From positions 18,046 through 82,045 of the forward strand of contig CAKSQL010000009.1 of the NCBI GenBank assembly GCA_934486735.1: 64,000 bases of DNA. Direction: 5' to 3'. Origin of the DNA: an uncultured Clostridia bacterium. GTDB taxonomy: Bacteria > Bacillota > Clostridia > UBA1381. Numbering within the stretch: the first letter of the stretch is position 1; the number at the start of each line of letters is the position of its first letter. The notes beneath the pieces are model-generated. The model was not told the origin of the DNA. It saw only the letters and a program-made list of their open reading frames with translations, and ran no database searches. The position numbers were made by a program, and so were the translations under genes. Of the stretch, positions 35,902-46,100 are shown one piece after another.

Positions 35902-35958
35902 CGCATATTTTTTATGATACTTCAAATGCAGACTGTAGCTTTCCGCCGAATAAAACCG

Positions 35959-36471
35959 TTACTTTTTATTTCCCATATAAAACTTGTTTTTCTCGCAAGC
36001 TTTCGCCTGTAAACGGTTCAAGGCTTCACCGAAACGCTGAAAATGTGTCACCTCGCGCTGACGCAGGAATTTGATGACATCATTCACGTCCGGTTCATCC
36101 GAAAGCTTTAGGATATTATCATACACTGCGCGCGCTTTTTGCTCTGCCGCCAAATCCTCATACAGATTTGTCAGCGGATCGCCCGTTACGGCAATGCTTG
36201 CCGCAGTGAACGGCGCGCCCTGCGAGCTTTGCGGGAATACCGATGCTCCGTTATCCGCATAATATTCGTACGACTGCATTTCGCTCCATTCTTTTGGCGG
36301 TGCGCCTTTTGACAATTGAGCAACCAATGTTCCGACCATTTCCAGATGCCCAAGTTCCTCTGTTCCTATATCGGTCAAAAGTCCTTTTGTGACATCATCC
36401 GGCATTGTATATCGCTGAGACAAGTATCTGAGCGATGCTCCAAGCTCTCCGTTCGGTCCTCCGCACCGCAA
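35959..36471 (-). pseudogene. cotJC: cotJC 3' part, cut by the element's left end
   Basis: The frame encodes the C-terminal ~165 residues of a CotJC / manganese-catalase-family spore coat protein: CGGPNGELGASLRYLSQRY, TDIGTEELGHLEMVGTLVAQ, EDLAAEQKARAVYDNIL and EVTHFQRFGEALNRLQ, with the ferritin-like metal-ligand Glu and His. The usual first ~30 residues are missing. From 36459 upward the sequence is no longer cotJC but the end of the recombinase-bearing element, and the nominal TTG start at 36471 is accidental. Without excision of the element it should not make a normal product. CotJC is made in the mother cell during sporulation, the classic setting for sporulation-time gene rearrangement. 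Confidence 0.85.
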
Positions 36472-36478
36472 AAGCTTA
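36451..36478 (-). other. Left attachment site of the element (in cotJC)
   Basis: Core GTTCGGTCC (36451-36459, plus strand) followed after 6 nt by the element arm CCGCAAAAGCTTA (36466-36478). The same core occurs in direct orientation at 60538-60546, where the arm is TAAGCTTTTGCGG (60526-60538), the exact reverse complement. This is what one expects of attL/attR from a large serine recombinase. Confidence 0.75.
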
Positions 36479-36510
36479 ACTTTTCTTCCTTTTTCGGCAA
36501 AGAAAATCCA

Positions 36511-37935
36511 TTACATTCCCCAAAAGACAATCCGAAAAGAACATCGTCCGTCATCGGTTTTAATTATTTCCTTTATTATACTTTTCACAACCCTATTTTT
36601 CACGCCGTTATCAACCTTGGAATCTCTCAAAATATCGGAAATACCATGTACTTCTTCAAGTCTATCCGGAGTATTTTGTTCATCTCCGCCCTGCTTCAGC
36701 ATACTTTCCAATCTATGTATTTCAGTCCCGATTCTAATCTTATTTTTCCCATATTCGTCTATATCATCAATTCCTGCTTCATACGCCTGTCTGACCCTGA
36801 GCAATTTGCCTTTCTCCTCCGCAATCTTATTTCGGATTATATTTTCCGAACCGTTGTCCTCATCATAATGTGATGAGCTGTCAACAGTTACAGTTATATC
36901 CTCATCATCAAGCATTTCATGTATTTTTTCTATCACGGCATCTCCTATTTTATCCGCGCAAACACCGCCGTTTCCGCTACAAAAGCCCTTAATTTTTTTC
37001 GAGCAATAAAAAAAGCCGCCACAGTTTACAAGTGTATGTCCGCACCTGCCGCACCTCAGCACCCCCGAAAGCCAATGCGAAACGCCCTCGGAGTTTCTTT
37101 GATATTTTTGATATTTCGCCTTATTATCCCTCAGCAGCTCCCGAACCCGTTCCCACAGTTTAATATCCACAATCGCTTCATGCCTGCCCTCCGCGATTAT
37201 CACATCATCCGCTTTATTTCTTCCCGACGGATTCCAGCGCGTTTTACCTATATAAGCCGGATTGTTCAGCCAATACTCAACGGTCCTATTCTCTATCAGA
37301 TTGCCGCGGTGCGTCCTTACTCCCCACGCATTCAGCCTTTCGGCAATCTTTAAAAATCCGTCACCGGCGGCATAGCTTTCAAATACATTTTTTATTATCT
37401 CGGCTTCCGCAGGCACGATGACAAATTCGCCGTTTCTGACCTCATATCCGAACGGCGGCACTGACAGGACACCTCCCTGTCTTGCCTTTTCCGCCATGCC
37501 GCGCCTGACCTCCTCCGCCAAATTAATACTGTAATACTCATCCATCGCTTCTATCATAGCCTCCAACAGAACAGACATTTTATCGTCGCCTATCGTCTCA
37601 CTGACCGACACTACATCTATGCCGCACTGCTTTCTGAGCATCGACTTATACACCACGCTGTCCTCGCGGTTACGCGCAAAACGACTGTATTTCCACACCA
37701 AAATCACATCAAAAGGCTTGGGCGTAGTCTTTGCCAGGGCAATCATCCGCTTGAAACCCTCTCTTTTCCCTATGCTCCTGCCGCTGATTCCCTCATCCTC
37801 GAAAAACAGGTGCTCGGGCAGAATCAGATTGTTTTTCCGAGCGTAGTTTTTAATAGCCTTAATCTGACTATCCGGGCTAAATTCCGTCTGATCATCTGTG
37901 GACACTCTGATATACGCAGCAGCGATTTTCATCAT
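36511..37935 (-). CDS. Large serine recombinase, SpoIVCA-like
   Basis: A 474-residue large serine recombinase. N-terminal resolvase domain: AAAYIRVSTDDQTEFSPDSQ (catalytic Ser in RVST, ~11), DEGISGRSIGKREGF (~49), VWKYSRFARNREDS (~85). Recombinase domain: GGVLSVPPFGYEV (~155). Zinc ribbon: LRCGRCGHTLVNCGG, later CSKKIKGFC. Coiled coil and C-terminal tail follow (~355-474). The opening motif TDDQTEFSPDSQIKAIK is that of the SpoIVCA group, which excises skin elements from sporulation genes. ATG 37935 overlaps the stop of the small upstream gene by 4 bp. It is probably the enzyme that integrates and excises the surrounding 24-kb segment. Confidence 0.93.
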   Translation of the reverse strand: MMKIAAAYIRVSTDDQTEFSPDSQIKAIKNYARKNNLILPEHLFFEDEGISGRSIGKREGFKRMIALAKTTPKPFDVILVWKYSRFARNREDSVVYKSMLRKQCGIDVVSVSETIGDDKMSVLLEAMIEAMDEYYSINLAEEVRRGMAEKARQGGVLSVPPFGYEVRNGEFVIVPAEAEIIKNVFESYAAGDGFLKIAERLNAWGVRTHRGNLIENRTVEYWLNNPAYIGKTRWNPSGRNKADDVIIAEGRHEAIVDIKLWERVRELLRDNKAKYQKYQRNSEGVSHWLSGVLRCGRCGHTLVNCGGFFYCSKKIKGFCSGNGGVCADKIGDAVIEKIHEMLDDEDITVTVDSSSHYDEDNGSENIIRNKIAEEKGKLLRVRQAYEAGIDDIDEYGKNKIRIGTEIHRLESMLKQGGDEQNTPDRLEEVHGISDILRDSKVDNGVKNRVVKSIIKEIIKTDDGRCSFRIVFWGM

Positions 37936-38165
37936 TTACTCTCCGTTTCTTTACTCCGCCTCGGCACAAAATCGATTTTCACCCCGGCATTATAATAGGC
38001 GGAGAAAGCCGCCTCAATAAGCCGTTTCTTTATCACTTTCTCCAAACCGCCGTCCGTTGGTGTCATATTTTTTTGACGTATCTCGTCATATATCTTTTCC
38101 CCTGCCTTTTCCTCGTCTGCCACTCCCGAATCGATATAGCATTTTGCCGTATACATATTCATCAC
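37932..38165 (-). CDS. Small protein coupled to the recombinase gene
   Basis: A 77-codon gene from GTG 38165 (or ATG 38156) that ends in the ATGA overlap with the recombinase gene. The product is charged and probably mostly helical (YIDSGVADEEKAGEKIYDEI, EKVIKKRLIEAAFSAYYNAG), with no motif I recognise. Coupled translation suggests a joint function; a recombination directionality factor or regulator of the recombinase is one possibility, but nothing in the sequence proves it. The ribosome site (GGGTGA) fits the ATG at 38156 better. Confidence 0.6.
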   Translation of the reverse strand: MMNMYTAKCYIDSGVADEEKAGEKIYDEIRQKNMTPTDGGLEKVIKKRLIEAAFSAYYNAGVKIDFVPRRSKETESK

Positions 38166-38261
38166 CCAGAAAAATTATATTCGTGCATTTATTTGATTAG
38201 AACGTCAAACAAAGCAGGACAAACCGAGCCTTTAAAATTGTTTTAAATTAAGGTTCTTTTG

Positions 38262-38290
38262 TTGACTTTGGCTTGAAAAAATGGTATAAT
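38262..38290 (+). promoter_or_regulatory. Promoter of the AraC gene in the element
   Basis: TTGACT (38262-38267), 17 bp, TATAAT (38285-38290), with GGGGG at 38364 just before the start codon at 38377. The stretch 38166-38261 has no recognisable feature. Confidence 0.7.
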
Positions 38291-38376
38291 AAGAGTATAA
38301 GCACAATTATCCGAAAGAATGGGATAACAACGCTGCCGAAGCTGATTTTTATACACGCTCAAAGGGGGTATTATTT

Positions 38377-39249
38377 ATGATGCAGCTGAATACGGATATC
38401 ATTTCCAACCGTAATATAGGGTTTGTTTTTCATGACGACCTCAAAATCTGCGAGCCGCATTCGCACACATTTTTTGAGCTGGCATATATCATATCCGGCA
38501 GCGCTGTCCACACTCTCGACGGCAAGTCGGACACAATGGTCCCCGGCGAATATGTATTTATCCAGCCCGGCATTATTCACGATTTCAAAAAAATAAACGA
38601 AGATGAAAAGTTTACACTTATAAATTGTATTTTCACTCCCGACTTGATTTACAAAAGCAATGACTCCGGCAAAACATTTCTGGATCTGTTACGCGCTCCC
38701 ATGCTGAATATTGACACATCGAAAATTATTGAAGCCCCCGAGCATTATATTTATCATGATGACAACAACTACATATTAAATCTTTTGTCGATAATGTACT
38801 CGGAATATCAAAAGAAAATGACAAATTACTATTTGATTTTGAAAAATCTTTTGAGCAGCATTATAATGTCATCTGTACGCCAGGTATCCTCCAAGGAAAT
38901 AAAGGCGGTCAACACTACAGAAATGGTAAAGGATTACGTTTCGCTGCACTATGCGGAGAGCAATATACTCAATCAGATAAGCGAAATTTCCTTTTATTCA
39001 ACACAGTATCTGAGTACAAAATTCAAGGCGGACACCGGGGAAACCTTTAAAACTTATCTTCAAAAGGTGCGATGCGATGCTGCGGTGCAGCTGATTACGT
39101 GCACAAATATGACAATTCCGGAAATTTCGGAGGCTGTCGGATATACCGATGTCAAGTATTTTCAGGAAATATTCAAAAAATATAATAATGTAACGCCGAG
39201 GAAATTAAAATCACACTTTGATAACCTATATAACAGAAATGAACCGTAA
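38377..39249 (+). CDS. AraC-family regulator (element cargo)
   Basis: A 290-residue AraC/XylS regulator with a cupin domain (HSHTFFELAYIISGSAVHTL ~29-48, GEYVFIQPGIIHDFKKI ~60-76) and a C-terminal double HTH (NILNQISEISFYSTQYLSTK and IPEISEAVGYTDVKYFQEIF). GGGGGT precedes the ATG. It faces away from the recombinase operon and converges on the GH78-like gene, from which a strong hairpin separates it. It probably senses a sugar and regulates cargo genes of the element. Confidence 0.9.
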   Translation: MMQLNTDIISNRNIGFVFHDDLKICEPHSHTFFELAYIISGSAVHTLDGKSDTMVPGEYVFIQPGIIHDFKKINEDEKFTLINCIFTPDLIYKSNDSGKTFLDLLRAPMLNIDTSKIIEAPEHYIYHDDNNYILNLLSIMYSEYQKKMTNYYLILKNLLSSIIMSSVRQVSSKEIKAVNTTEMVKDYVSLHYAESNILNQISEISFYSTQYLSTKFKADTGETFKTYLQKVRCDAAVQLITCTNMTIPEISEAVGYTDVKYFQEIFKKYNNVTPRKLKSHFDNLYNRNEP

Positions 39250-39270
39250 AATAATAATTTTACGGTTCAT
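39238..39270. terminator. Bidirectional terminator
   Basis: ATGAACCGTAAAAT pairs with ATTTTACGGTTCAT around a 4-nt loop, followed by T-rich sequence. It overlaps the last codons of the AraC gene and serves the converging GH78-like gene too. Confidence 0.7.
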
Positions 39271-39275
39271 TTTAT

Positions 39276-40877
39276 TTATTCAACAACTTCAATCCCGTCC
39301 GGCGCGGTTATCTTTGTTTCCGTCTTTCCGCCGACCGATTTACATTCTATGCGCAAAACTCCGTATGGTGTCGGAAATTCTATATCTGCCCATTCAAGCC
39401 CGGAAAGCTTTGGATTTACCGAGATTTTTTTACAGCCCGGTTCAAGAATTTTGATTCCTCCGACACTTTCAATCAGGAATGCCGAAGGTCCGCTTGCCCA
39501 GCCATGGCACAGGCTGAGTCTGTAGCCCTCGTAGCAATGCTCTCCGAAATCACCGTGAACATCATCCTTACCCTTGGGAGTAACCTCATCGATTCGTGCC
39601 GCATTTTTTGCCCACTCCATGTTAAATTCTTCCCAAAAGGTCGTCGCTCCGAGCTTTATCATAGCTCCCCAATATCGCCTTATAATCTCAAGAGCCTTTT
39701 TATCGTCTTTCAGTGCAGACAGGGCGCGCAGAATATAAAAGCCCAAAAAGCATGACATGTCATACTCCGTTATATCCAGCACTTGTTTGAGTGATTTTGC
39801 ACTGTTTCGTCCTGCCAAAACTGTCAGAGCAGCGATTCGGCCGTTAAGTTCGATATTATCATCAGCCTTTTCCTTTTGCAGGCGGCTGTGATATGCGCTG
39901 CATTTTTCCGCCGCCGTATTCTCGCCGAGAATTTTGAGCATTTTCCCCAAACAATCCAAAGCAATGCAGGCAACCGACTTAACGCCTTCAATTTCTCCGT
40001 CCTGCCCCTTGCTGCTCCAATCGACAAATGACATGTGACAATCGTCAAACTTAAAATCGGTATCGACAATATGTGTCATCATATCGACAAGCGTCAGCAT
40101 GTACTCTTTCTGGCTATTCAGATACTCAAAATCGCCGCAGTGCACATACCGGTCATAATGAATAATTATCCACCAGCATGTATATGTGGGGAATTCGTTC
40201 ATCCAGCCTCCTGCCGCCTCAGCATCGTCGCGAATAAGGTCGAGACTGTTTCTGACACATTCATCATCGCCGAACACCGCTTGTATGACCGATGTTTCGG
40301 GATGCATATCCCCTATCCAGACAAGTCTGTCACGCTTAGCGCCGTCCCAAAGGTATTCATGCATATTGAGTAAAACCGTATATACACCCGTTTCCCAGAT
40401 GTTATTCAGCAATTCATCGCTGCACTTAAAGCTGCCCAAACGTTTAATGTCTCTTATCTCCGTCACTGCCTTGACGCACCTTATTGTGATATCGCCGCCG
40501 ACTGCTTCAAGCTTGACAAACCTAAAGCCGATGTCGCCGAATCGCTGTGTACTCATAGGCACTGCCTCAACCGTCATATCCCTGACAGAGTGGTGATTCC
40601 CGGCATGCTTGTTCCCGAAATCGGCAAGCGCCTCCATTACGCTTTCCCCAAAAACAATTCTCAGCTTTGTATTTTCCTGCGATGTGAATTGCACTGTAAC
40701 AGCCACGCCGCCGTTAAGCTCTTTGCCGAAATCAAGCAAAATATATCCTTTGTCATTAATTTTTATACAGTCTCTGTCATTTAAAAGTGCTTGAGCAGGT
40801 GTATTCGCCAAAATGCGTGCCGAATCGCAGACGTCATGCTCAACAACTATTCTTTTAGGATTGATATACTTACTCAT
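39276..40877 (-). CDS. GH78-like (alpha-L-rhamnosidase superfamily) enzyme, short form
   Basis: A 533-residue cytoplasmic protein with the six-hairpin barrel of the GH78 group but a much reduced N-terminal part. Motifs: ILLDFGKELNGGVAV (~47), WDGAKRDRLVWIGDMHPETS (~172-191, matching the catalytic region of rhamnosidases), WWIIIHYDRYVHCGD (~235), TTFWEEFNMEW (~412) and SLCHGWASGPSAFL (~455). It lacks the extra beta domains of the 845-residue GH78 at 5629-8166. It likely removes rhamnose or a related sugar from imported glycans. The start follows GGAG. Confidence 0.85.
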   Translation of the reverse strand: MSKYINPKRIVVEHDVCDSARILANTPAQALLNDRDCIKINDKGYILLDFGKELNGGVAVTVQFTSQENTKLRIVFGESVMEALADFGNKHAGNHHSVRDMTVEAVPMSTQRFGDIGFRFVKLEAVGGDITIRCVKAVTEIRDIKRLGSFKCSDELLNNIWETGVYTVLLNMHEYLWDGAKRDRLVWIGDMHPETSVIQAVFGDDECVRNSLDLIRDDAEAAGGWMNEFPTYTCWWIIIHYDRYVHCGDFEYLNSQKEYMLTLVDMMTHIVDTDFKFDDCHMSFVDWSSKGQDGEIEGVKSVACIALDCLGKMLKILGENTAAEKCSAYHSRLQKEKADDNIELNGRIAALTVLAGRNSAKSLKQVLDITEYDMSCFLGFYILRALSALKDDKKALEIIRRYWGAMIKLGATTFWEEFNMEWAKNAARIDEVTPKGKDDVHGDFGEHCYEGYRLSLCHGWASGPSAFLIESVGGIKILEPGCKKISVNPKLSGLEWADIEFPTPYGVLRIECKSVGGKTETKITAPDGIEVVE

Positions 40878-40903
40878 ATAAAAAACTCCAACCTAGTATC
40901 ATA

Positions 40904-41117
40904 GGGACTGTAAAAAGGCACAGACCGTTCAAGGGCATAGATTCTATTGCAAAGTTATAGCATTTGCTTAAAATGTAGAAACTTAGGCAGAAATCCGCAA
41001 AACTGCGGATTTCTACCTGTTTTTGCCCTTGAACTACACTTCAAACACCCCGCTTGGAGTACTCAGAGTACACCGTCGGGTGTGTTTGAAGCGTTCTGCA
41101 CTCTTTTTTACAGCCCC
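40904..41117. mobile_element. MITE-like structured repeat, ~214 bp
   Basis: The ends are imperfect inverted repeats: GGGACTGTAAAAAGG (40904 on) and TTTTTTACAGCCCC (to 41117). Nested inside are GTTCAAGGGCA/TGCCCTTGAAC (40927-40937 with 41024-41034), AGAAATCCGCA/TGCGGATTTCT (40989-41014) and CTTCAAACAC/GTGTTTGAAG (41039-41091). There is no coding frame. This is the build of a non-autonomous miniature element. I see no second copy in the window and no clear target duplication. Confidence 0.6.
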
Positions 41118-41133
41118 TTAAATGTATTATCTG

Positions 41134-43143
41134 TTATCTTATTTCTGCAACACGAGCCTCGAGAGCCGGCTTCATGCTTTCAGTGCCGTCCCACAGGAAT
41201 GCCTTAACTGCGGCATTATCGCCCATTGCAAACTCAGCTCTGATAAAGCTGCCTGCTTCGATATCTCTCAGCTCAACATCTGCCAATGCAGCTCCGTTAT
41301 ATCTCGCAATTATAAGCTTTGCGACATCTTCGGAATATCCGAATACAACACCGTTTGTCATTATGTCAAATGTCTTGTCATCGCATGCTTTAACGCCCGA
41401 AACCGACGGAGCAGCCGCGCCGACGCTGCTTGTTGTATTGCCTGTCAGATAATTACAGCCGCTGTATACAACCTCCGCATACAGACCTGCGCATGCAAAA
41501 GGATCTGCCTGAGTGCCTGTGCTTGCAACAGTTCCCAAGCTGTAGCAATTAAACATGTAAAGCTTATCGCTGCCGTCTGTCAGTCCGACAAAACCTGCCG
41601 CATAATCGGTTGTGGCTTTCACGCTCGCAAAGCTTGCGCTGTTTTCGATTCTGAATGTAATGCCCGTACCAGGGGTCTTTTCAATAATAGCTCCCACATT
41701 TTCAGCGCCGCTCACTACGCCGTCCACGATGAGATTCTTCACAGCCGCACCGTCTGCTGCTGATTTAATCAATGCTTTTCCTTTGAGTGTGAACTTGTGA
41801 CCGTTGCCGTCTATTGTTCCCGCAAAATTTTCAAGCTGCGGAGTGTTGATATTCCATGTCACGTCCGACATAAGCTTTGCACATGCCGACGGATTTGTGC
41901 CGTTTACTATATCTGCAAATTTCTTATAATCTGTAATCGAATTAATGATGTATGGGCTTTCAATTGTGCCCTCTCCGTCAATTTCTTTCTTTATATCGGT
42001 ATAGATTATATACGGCTGCCACTGAAGATTTGGCGAGCTGTTATATTCTCCGCAATCAAGCACATGATAAATCCAATCTCCGGCATCAACCTGCACACCG
42101 GTTATTTCGTACATTCTGTTCGGACCCTCTTCCCAGTTCTCGCTCTTTTCAAATATCCACTGTGCGTCTTTTCCATCGTTTTGCTTTAACAACTCATTAT
42201 TGTGCAGAATTTTGGTTGTCACGTCACCGTTTCCTCGGGTAAGTCTGCGGAAAGCTCCTGTGCGTGTCAGAGTTATCGTTCCGCTGTACGGAGCCTGCCA
42301 GCCGATAGCCGTTGCTCTGTTCCACGCCGGCTGTACCTGGAAAAAGTTCAGCCAGTTATCGCCCTGACTCCATTTATATCCGTCCGCATCGGAAGTCTTC
42401 TCTTTCTTCTGCATATCCGCAAAACCGTCGGCGGTCTTGTACATATAATGCCAGCCATGATAGCCCTGTGTTTCTCCGACCTTGATATCGTCAACCATTT
42501 TGAACTCTGTGACATCTATATCTGTTGATTCGATATTTGTATAGGTGACAATCGGCTTCCAGTATATTGTAGTGTTTCGGTTATTTTTTCCGCAGTCAAC
42601 CTTATGATAAAGTACATCACCTTTGTTTATTTTGAGATTTGTCACTACATATGACTGATTGCCTACACCGTTTTTACAAGTGTTGTCAAATGTCCACTGG
42701 GTTTTATTTCCATTATCGTCCGTCAAAATTGTATCGTTCAATAACAATGTAGCGGTTATGTCCCCGCTGAGCTCGTCCGCTCCGTCACGATAAACAACGC
42801 TGTCCTGCTCAGTTAATGTCACAGTGCCTGTGTAAGGCGCTTCCCAAGCCAAAACTGACGGCGTGTCATAGCCCGGAATTACAAAGTGCTCATTTATATT
42901 TCCACCCATAATTCCGTTAAAAGTACCGCTGCCGTTCCATGTCATTTCCTTGTAGCCGTTCGAGCCGCTTTCGTACATATAGTACCAACCGTCCGCTCCC
43001 TGTTCTCCTTTTGTAATCGCATCTGTTTTTTTGTAAACTGTCTGAACCGTATCGTCAGCGAACACGCTTGCTCCTATGGCCGTGAAAGCCGTTGCGGCTG
43101 CCAGCAAACAGCCCAAAACTCGTTTTACTGCTTGTTTTTTCAT
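41134..43143 (-). CDS. Secreted protein with two DGWYY/IYWKP modules (cluster B)
   Basis: A 669-residue exported protein: signal peptide (MKKQAVKRVLGCLLAAATAF), module copy 1 (~34-200; GEQGADGWYYMYES, VLAWEAPYTGTVTLTEQDSV, GDVLYHKVDCGKNN, IYWKPIVTYT), copy 2 (~205-385; GYHGWHYMYKT, AIGWQAPYSGTITLTRTGAF, GDWIYHVLDCG, LQWQPYIIYT), a GLUG-like beta-repeat region (~390-570; INSITDYKKFADIVN, GTIDGNGHKFTLKGK) and a C-terminal VKAFLWDGTESMKPA motif. No catalytic residues are visible, so binding or structural function is likely. It closely resembles the N-terminal half of the 1434-residue protein next to it. AAAAGGAG precedes the start. Confidence 0.85.
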   Translation of the reverse strand: MKKQAVKRVLGCLLAAATAFTAIGASVFADDTVQTVYKKTDAITKGEQGADGWYYMYESGSNGYKEMTWNGSGTFNGIMGGNINEHFVIPGYDTPSVLAWEAPYTGTVTLTEQDSVVYRDGADELSGDITATLLLNDTILTDDNGNKTQWTFDNTCKNGVGNQSYVVTNLKINKGDVLYHKVDCGKNNRNTTIYWKPIVTYTNIESTDIDVTEFKMVDDIKVGETQGYHGWHYMYKTADGFADMQKKEKTSDADGYKWSQGDNWLNFFQVQPAWNRATAIGWQAPYSGTITLTRTGAFRRLTRGNGDVTTKILHNNELLKQNDGKDAQWIFEKSENWEEGPNRMYEITGVQVDAGDWIYHVLDCGEYNSSPNLQWQPYIIYTDIKKEIDGEGTIESPYIINSITDYKKFADIVNGTNPSACAKLMSDVTWNINTPQLENFAGTIDGNGHKFTLKGKALIKSAADGAAVKNLIVDGVVSGAENVGAIIEKTPGTGITFRIENSASFASVKATTDYAAGFVGLTDGSDKLYMFNCYSLGTVASTGTQADPFACAGLYAEVVYSGCNYLTGNTTSSVGAAAPSVSGVKACDDKTFDIMTNGVVFGYSEDVAKLIIARYNGAALADVELRDIEAGSFIRAEFAMGDNAAVKAFLWDGTESMKPALEARVAEIR

Positions 43144-43196
43144 TGAAAAACACTCCTTTTTTAAAAATTTTATATAATTATTCTAAAATAATTATT

Positions 43197-46100
43197 CTAA
43201 TTTATTGAATACGGAATTGCCGTATTTCCGCCTATGATATTAATATTTGTTATATCAACCTCGTCAACCGTACTGCCGGAAATGTTTATAACCGCCGATG
43301 TGTTTTGCTTATATTCAAAATCCAGACCGTCTATTTTGGCTATGTTTGAATTTGAAATCGCAACCGGCTTCACCTCGGTTGAAAACTCACCGCTGTTCTT
43401 TATCGTGTTGCCGAGCATATACAACCCGTCCACCGAGTTTATTCTTATCGAACCGTTGACGCTTTTAACATCAATTGTGTTATTCTCTATAAGCGCCCCG
43501 TCTATTGCCTTTTGCTCGCCGCTGCGCGCATTCCACGAATACATTTTCAGCGGAGTATATTTTGAACTTATGCCCTCGCCCTCAATAACATTGTTTCTGA
43601 AGGTCAGAGATGACGGAAAGAGTCCTTCATTTGTTCCTCTGTGAATTTCGTTTGCCGCCTCGGTTGCCGCTCCTGCATTATTTTCCATATAGTTGTTTTC
43701 TATAATTGAATTTGCCGACCTGATAATATATGCATGCCGCCTTGAATTTGCAAGCGTGTTATTTTTTATGATATTGCTTGCGTTGGCTGCATTCATATTA
43801 TACATCACCGTCGGAACGCTCGATTCCTCCTCCGAAACAATTCCTGTAACCGCTCTGTCCAGAGTCAATCTGTATCTTCCTGCATCGGTTTTTTCCACAT
43901 TTTCTAAAAACGCCCGTCCTATAACCGCATGATTTTGAGTATCGAAAAATTTTATCTCATCGCCGACTCTGTAATACATATCTCTCGGAGTTTCAAATGT
44001 GTACTCATCAATCGCCACGCTTACCTTTGCGCAAAACTCCTCTGTGTTTATGAGGTCATCAAATGAATTTCTTAAATTACAGTTCTCAACTATAACTCCG
44101 AATCGGTTTGTCGATGCGCGGATACCGTCCGCCGCCGAGGTTATCAGGTCGCCGTTTTTCGGAAGCATTTCGCAGTTTTTAAATCTTATTCTTCCGTCGC
44201 AATAAGAGACAGGGGCAAGCATCAGAAGTGCGCCGTTTGTCTTTATTCCGTCAAATGTGACATCCTTGCTCCGCGTCACCGTCATAAAATCCGGGCGGTC
44301 GTACTTGCCGCTTTCGCCGAAATCATATGCGTTCCAGCGGCTTTTAAACACAAGCCTGCTGCCGAGCATTATTGAAGAATCATATTTCGCGAACGAATCG
44401 GAGAATGTGACCTTATACTCTCTGCCCTCGGCTCTCTCCACCGATTTTATCATAAGTGCATCGAACGGCATAAAACCGGGGATATCCTTTTCCGGATTCA
44501 TAAAATTCCCGAAAACCCATGGTCCGTCACTTGAATTGGTGCAGTAGAACTGCGCCCATTCCTCATCCGCCGGCAAAGGACTGTCCTCCGGGATTACTAT
44601 ATTTATCGAATTATCGTCGGTATTCTTTGATACCACACTTCCGTAAATATTAATTCGCTCCTTGTACTCGACGGTTATATTATTGACCTTTATATTTGTA
44701 CAACCCGATATATTCACAAGTCCGTTTGTCGGTCTTTCAAAGACAAGCGTACAGCCGTTGCCCTCAATTGTGAAATTATCCAGGTTATCCAAATCAAAAA
44801 GTGCGAATGAGTCCTGCTTTTCGCTTATGCGATATGTTTTTCCCGACTCAAATTCAAGCTTTGTCGGTACGCCCGACTCAGCCGATGCCGCAGCAGCTTT
44901 GAATGCTTTTACAACCGCTTCTCTCGCATCATCATTATCATTCGTGACGGTTTCATAATCGCTCACATGAAAAGTTACCTGCGGCTCGGGGTAATTCGTC
45001 CCGGTTTCTATTATAATTTTGTTTTCAAATCTCTTATATTCCACCGTCCAGCCTGTGGTTGGCATAAGCGAACCGAGAGGAACGAACAGCTTTCCGTCCG
45101 AAAGCTTTGGCTTGCTCTCAAGCATAAGATGCCCCTCACCATACTTTGCAAGTCTTTCGTTTGCAAAATATTCAAGGCTTACATCGCCTACAGAAAGCTT
45201 ATTCCCATGCGCTGTGCCGCCCGTTATTCTTGCGATATCTCCGACCGACGCACTCGGATATTCATCGACAATCATAATCGGACAGGTTGTTTCTACGCCG
45301 TCAAAGCTTACTGTCATAAGACTTGTTCCGTCGGGAATTTCCGGTGCGGTATCATAAGTAACGGTCTCACAAAGCGGAATCTGATTCTCTCCGCTTTCCC
45401 AAACGAACAATTTTCTTTCGGTGTCCTCGGCTTTTGGACTCAGCTCGATTCTGCAAATTGAATTTGCACCGGCTTCCGCCGCCTTTACCGAAACAAGTCT
45501 GCCGTCAGCATAGTCTGCCGCCGCTGTAAATGCGGCTCGGTCGGCGCAGAATGCGGCGCTTTCCTCGCCGATTGCAGCGAACATCCCGTTTGTATTCCGA
45601 TACAGTTCGCCTGACTTGTACACAACTTTCGTGCTGTCCGACACTCCTGTCGGATATGCATCCTCGCCTATCTTCTGTCCGAAAGCAAGGTCACCGGCTC
45701 TTTTATTCAGCTTATACGCAAGTTCTCCGCTTGCAAACCGTTCAGCCGCTGCCTGATGTCCGAACGTGGAATCGGCTGTCTCCGATTGGTTGATTTTCAC
45801 GCTCTCCGAAAGGTAATAACACCCCTCGCAATTGACAGATGCGCTCAAAGCAGCATTGGCAAATGCGTCCGCCGTTCCGCCGCTGCTCGTAACTGTCCCA
45901 TAGTTGAGACTGTTTTTTATATTCAAAATACTGTCTTCAGCCGCATATCCGACAAAGCCTGCCGCATTGTCGGCTGTTGCCTGCACGCTTGCGATATTGG
46001 CGCAGTTTTTGATTGTCACTCCGCTGCCTGCGGCATCTGCGCTTTCAATCAGCGCCGCGGCATTGTTTTCCGCTTTGGCTGTGCCGATGAGAGTCAGATT

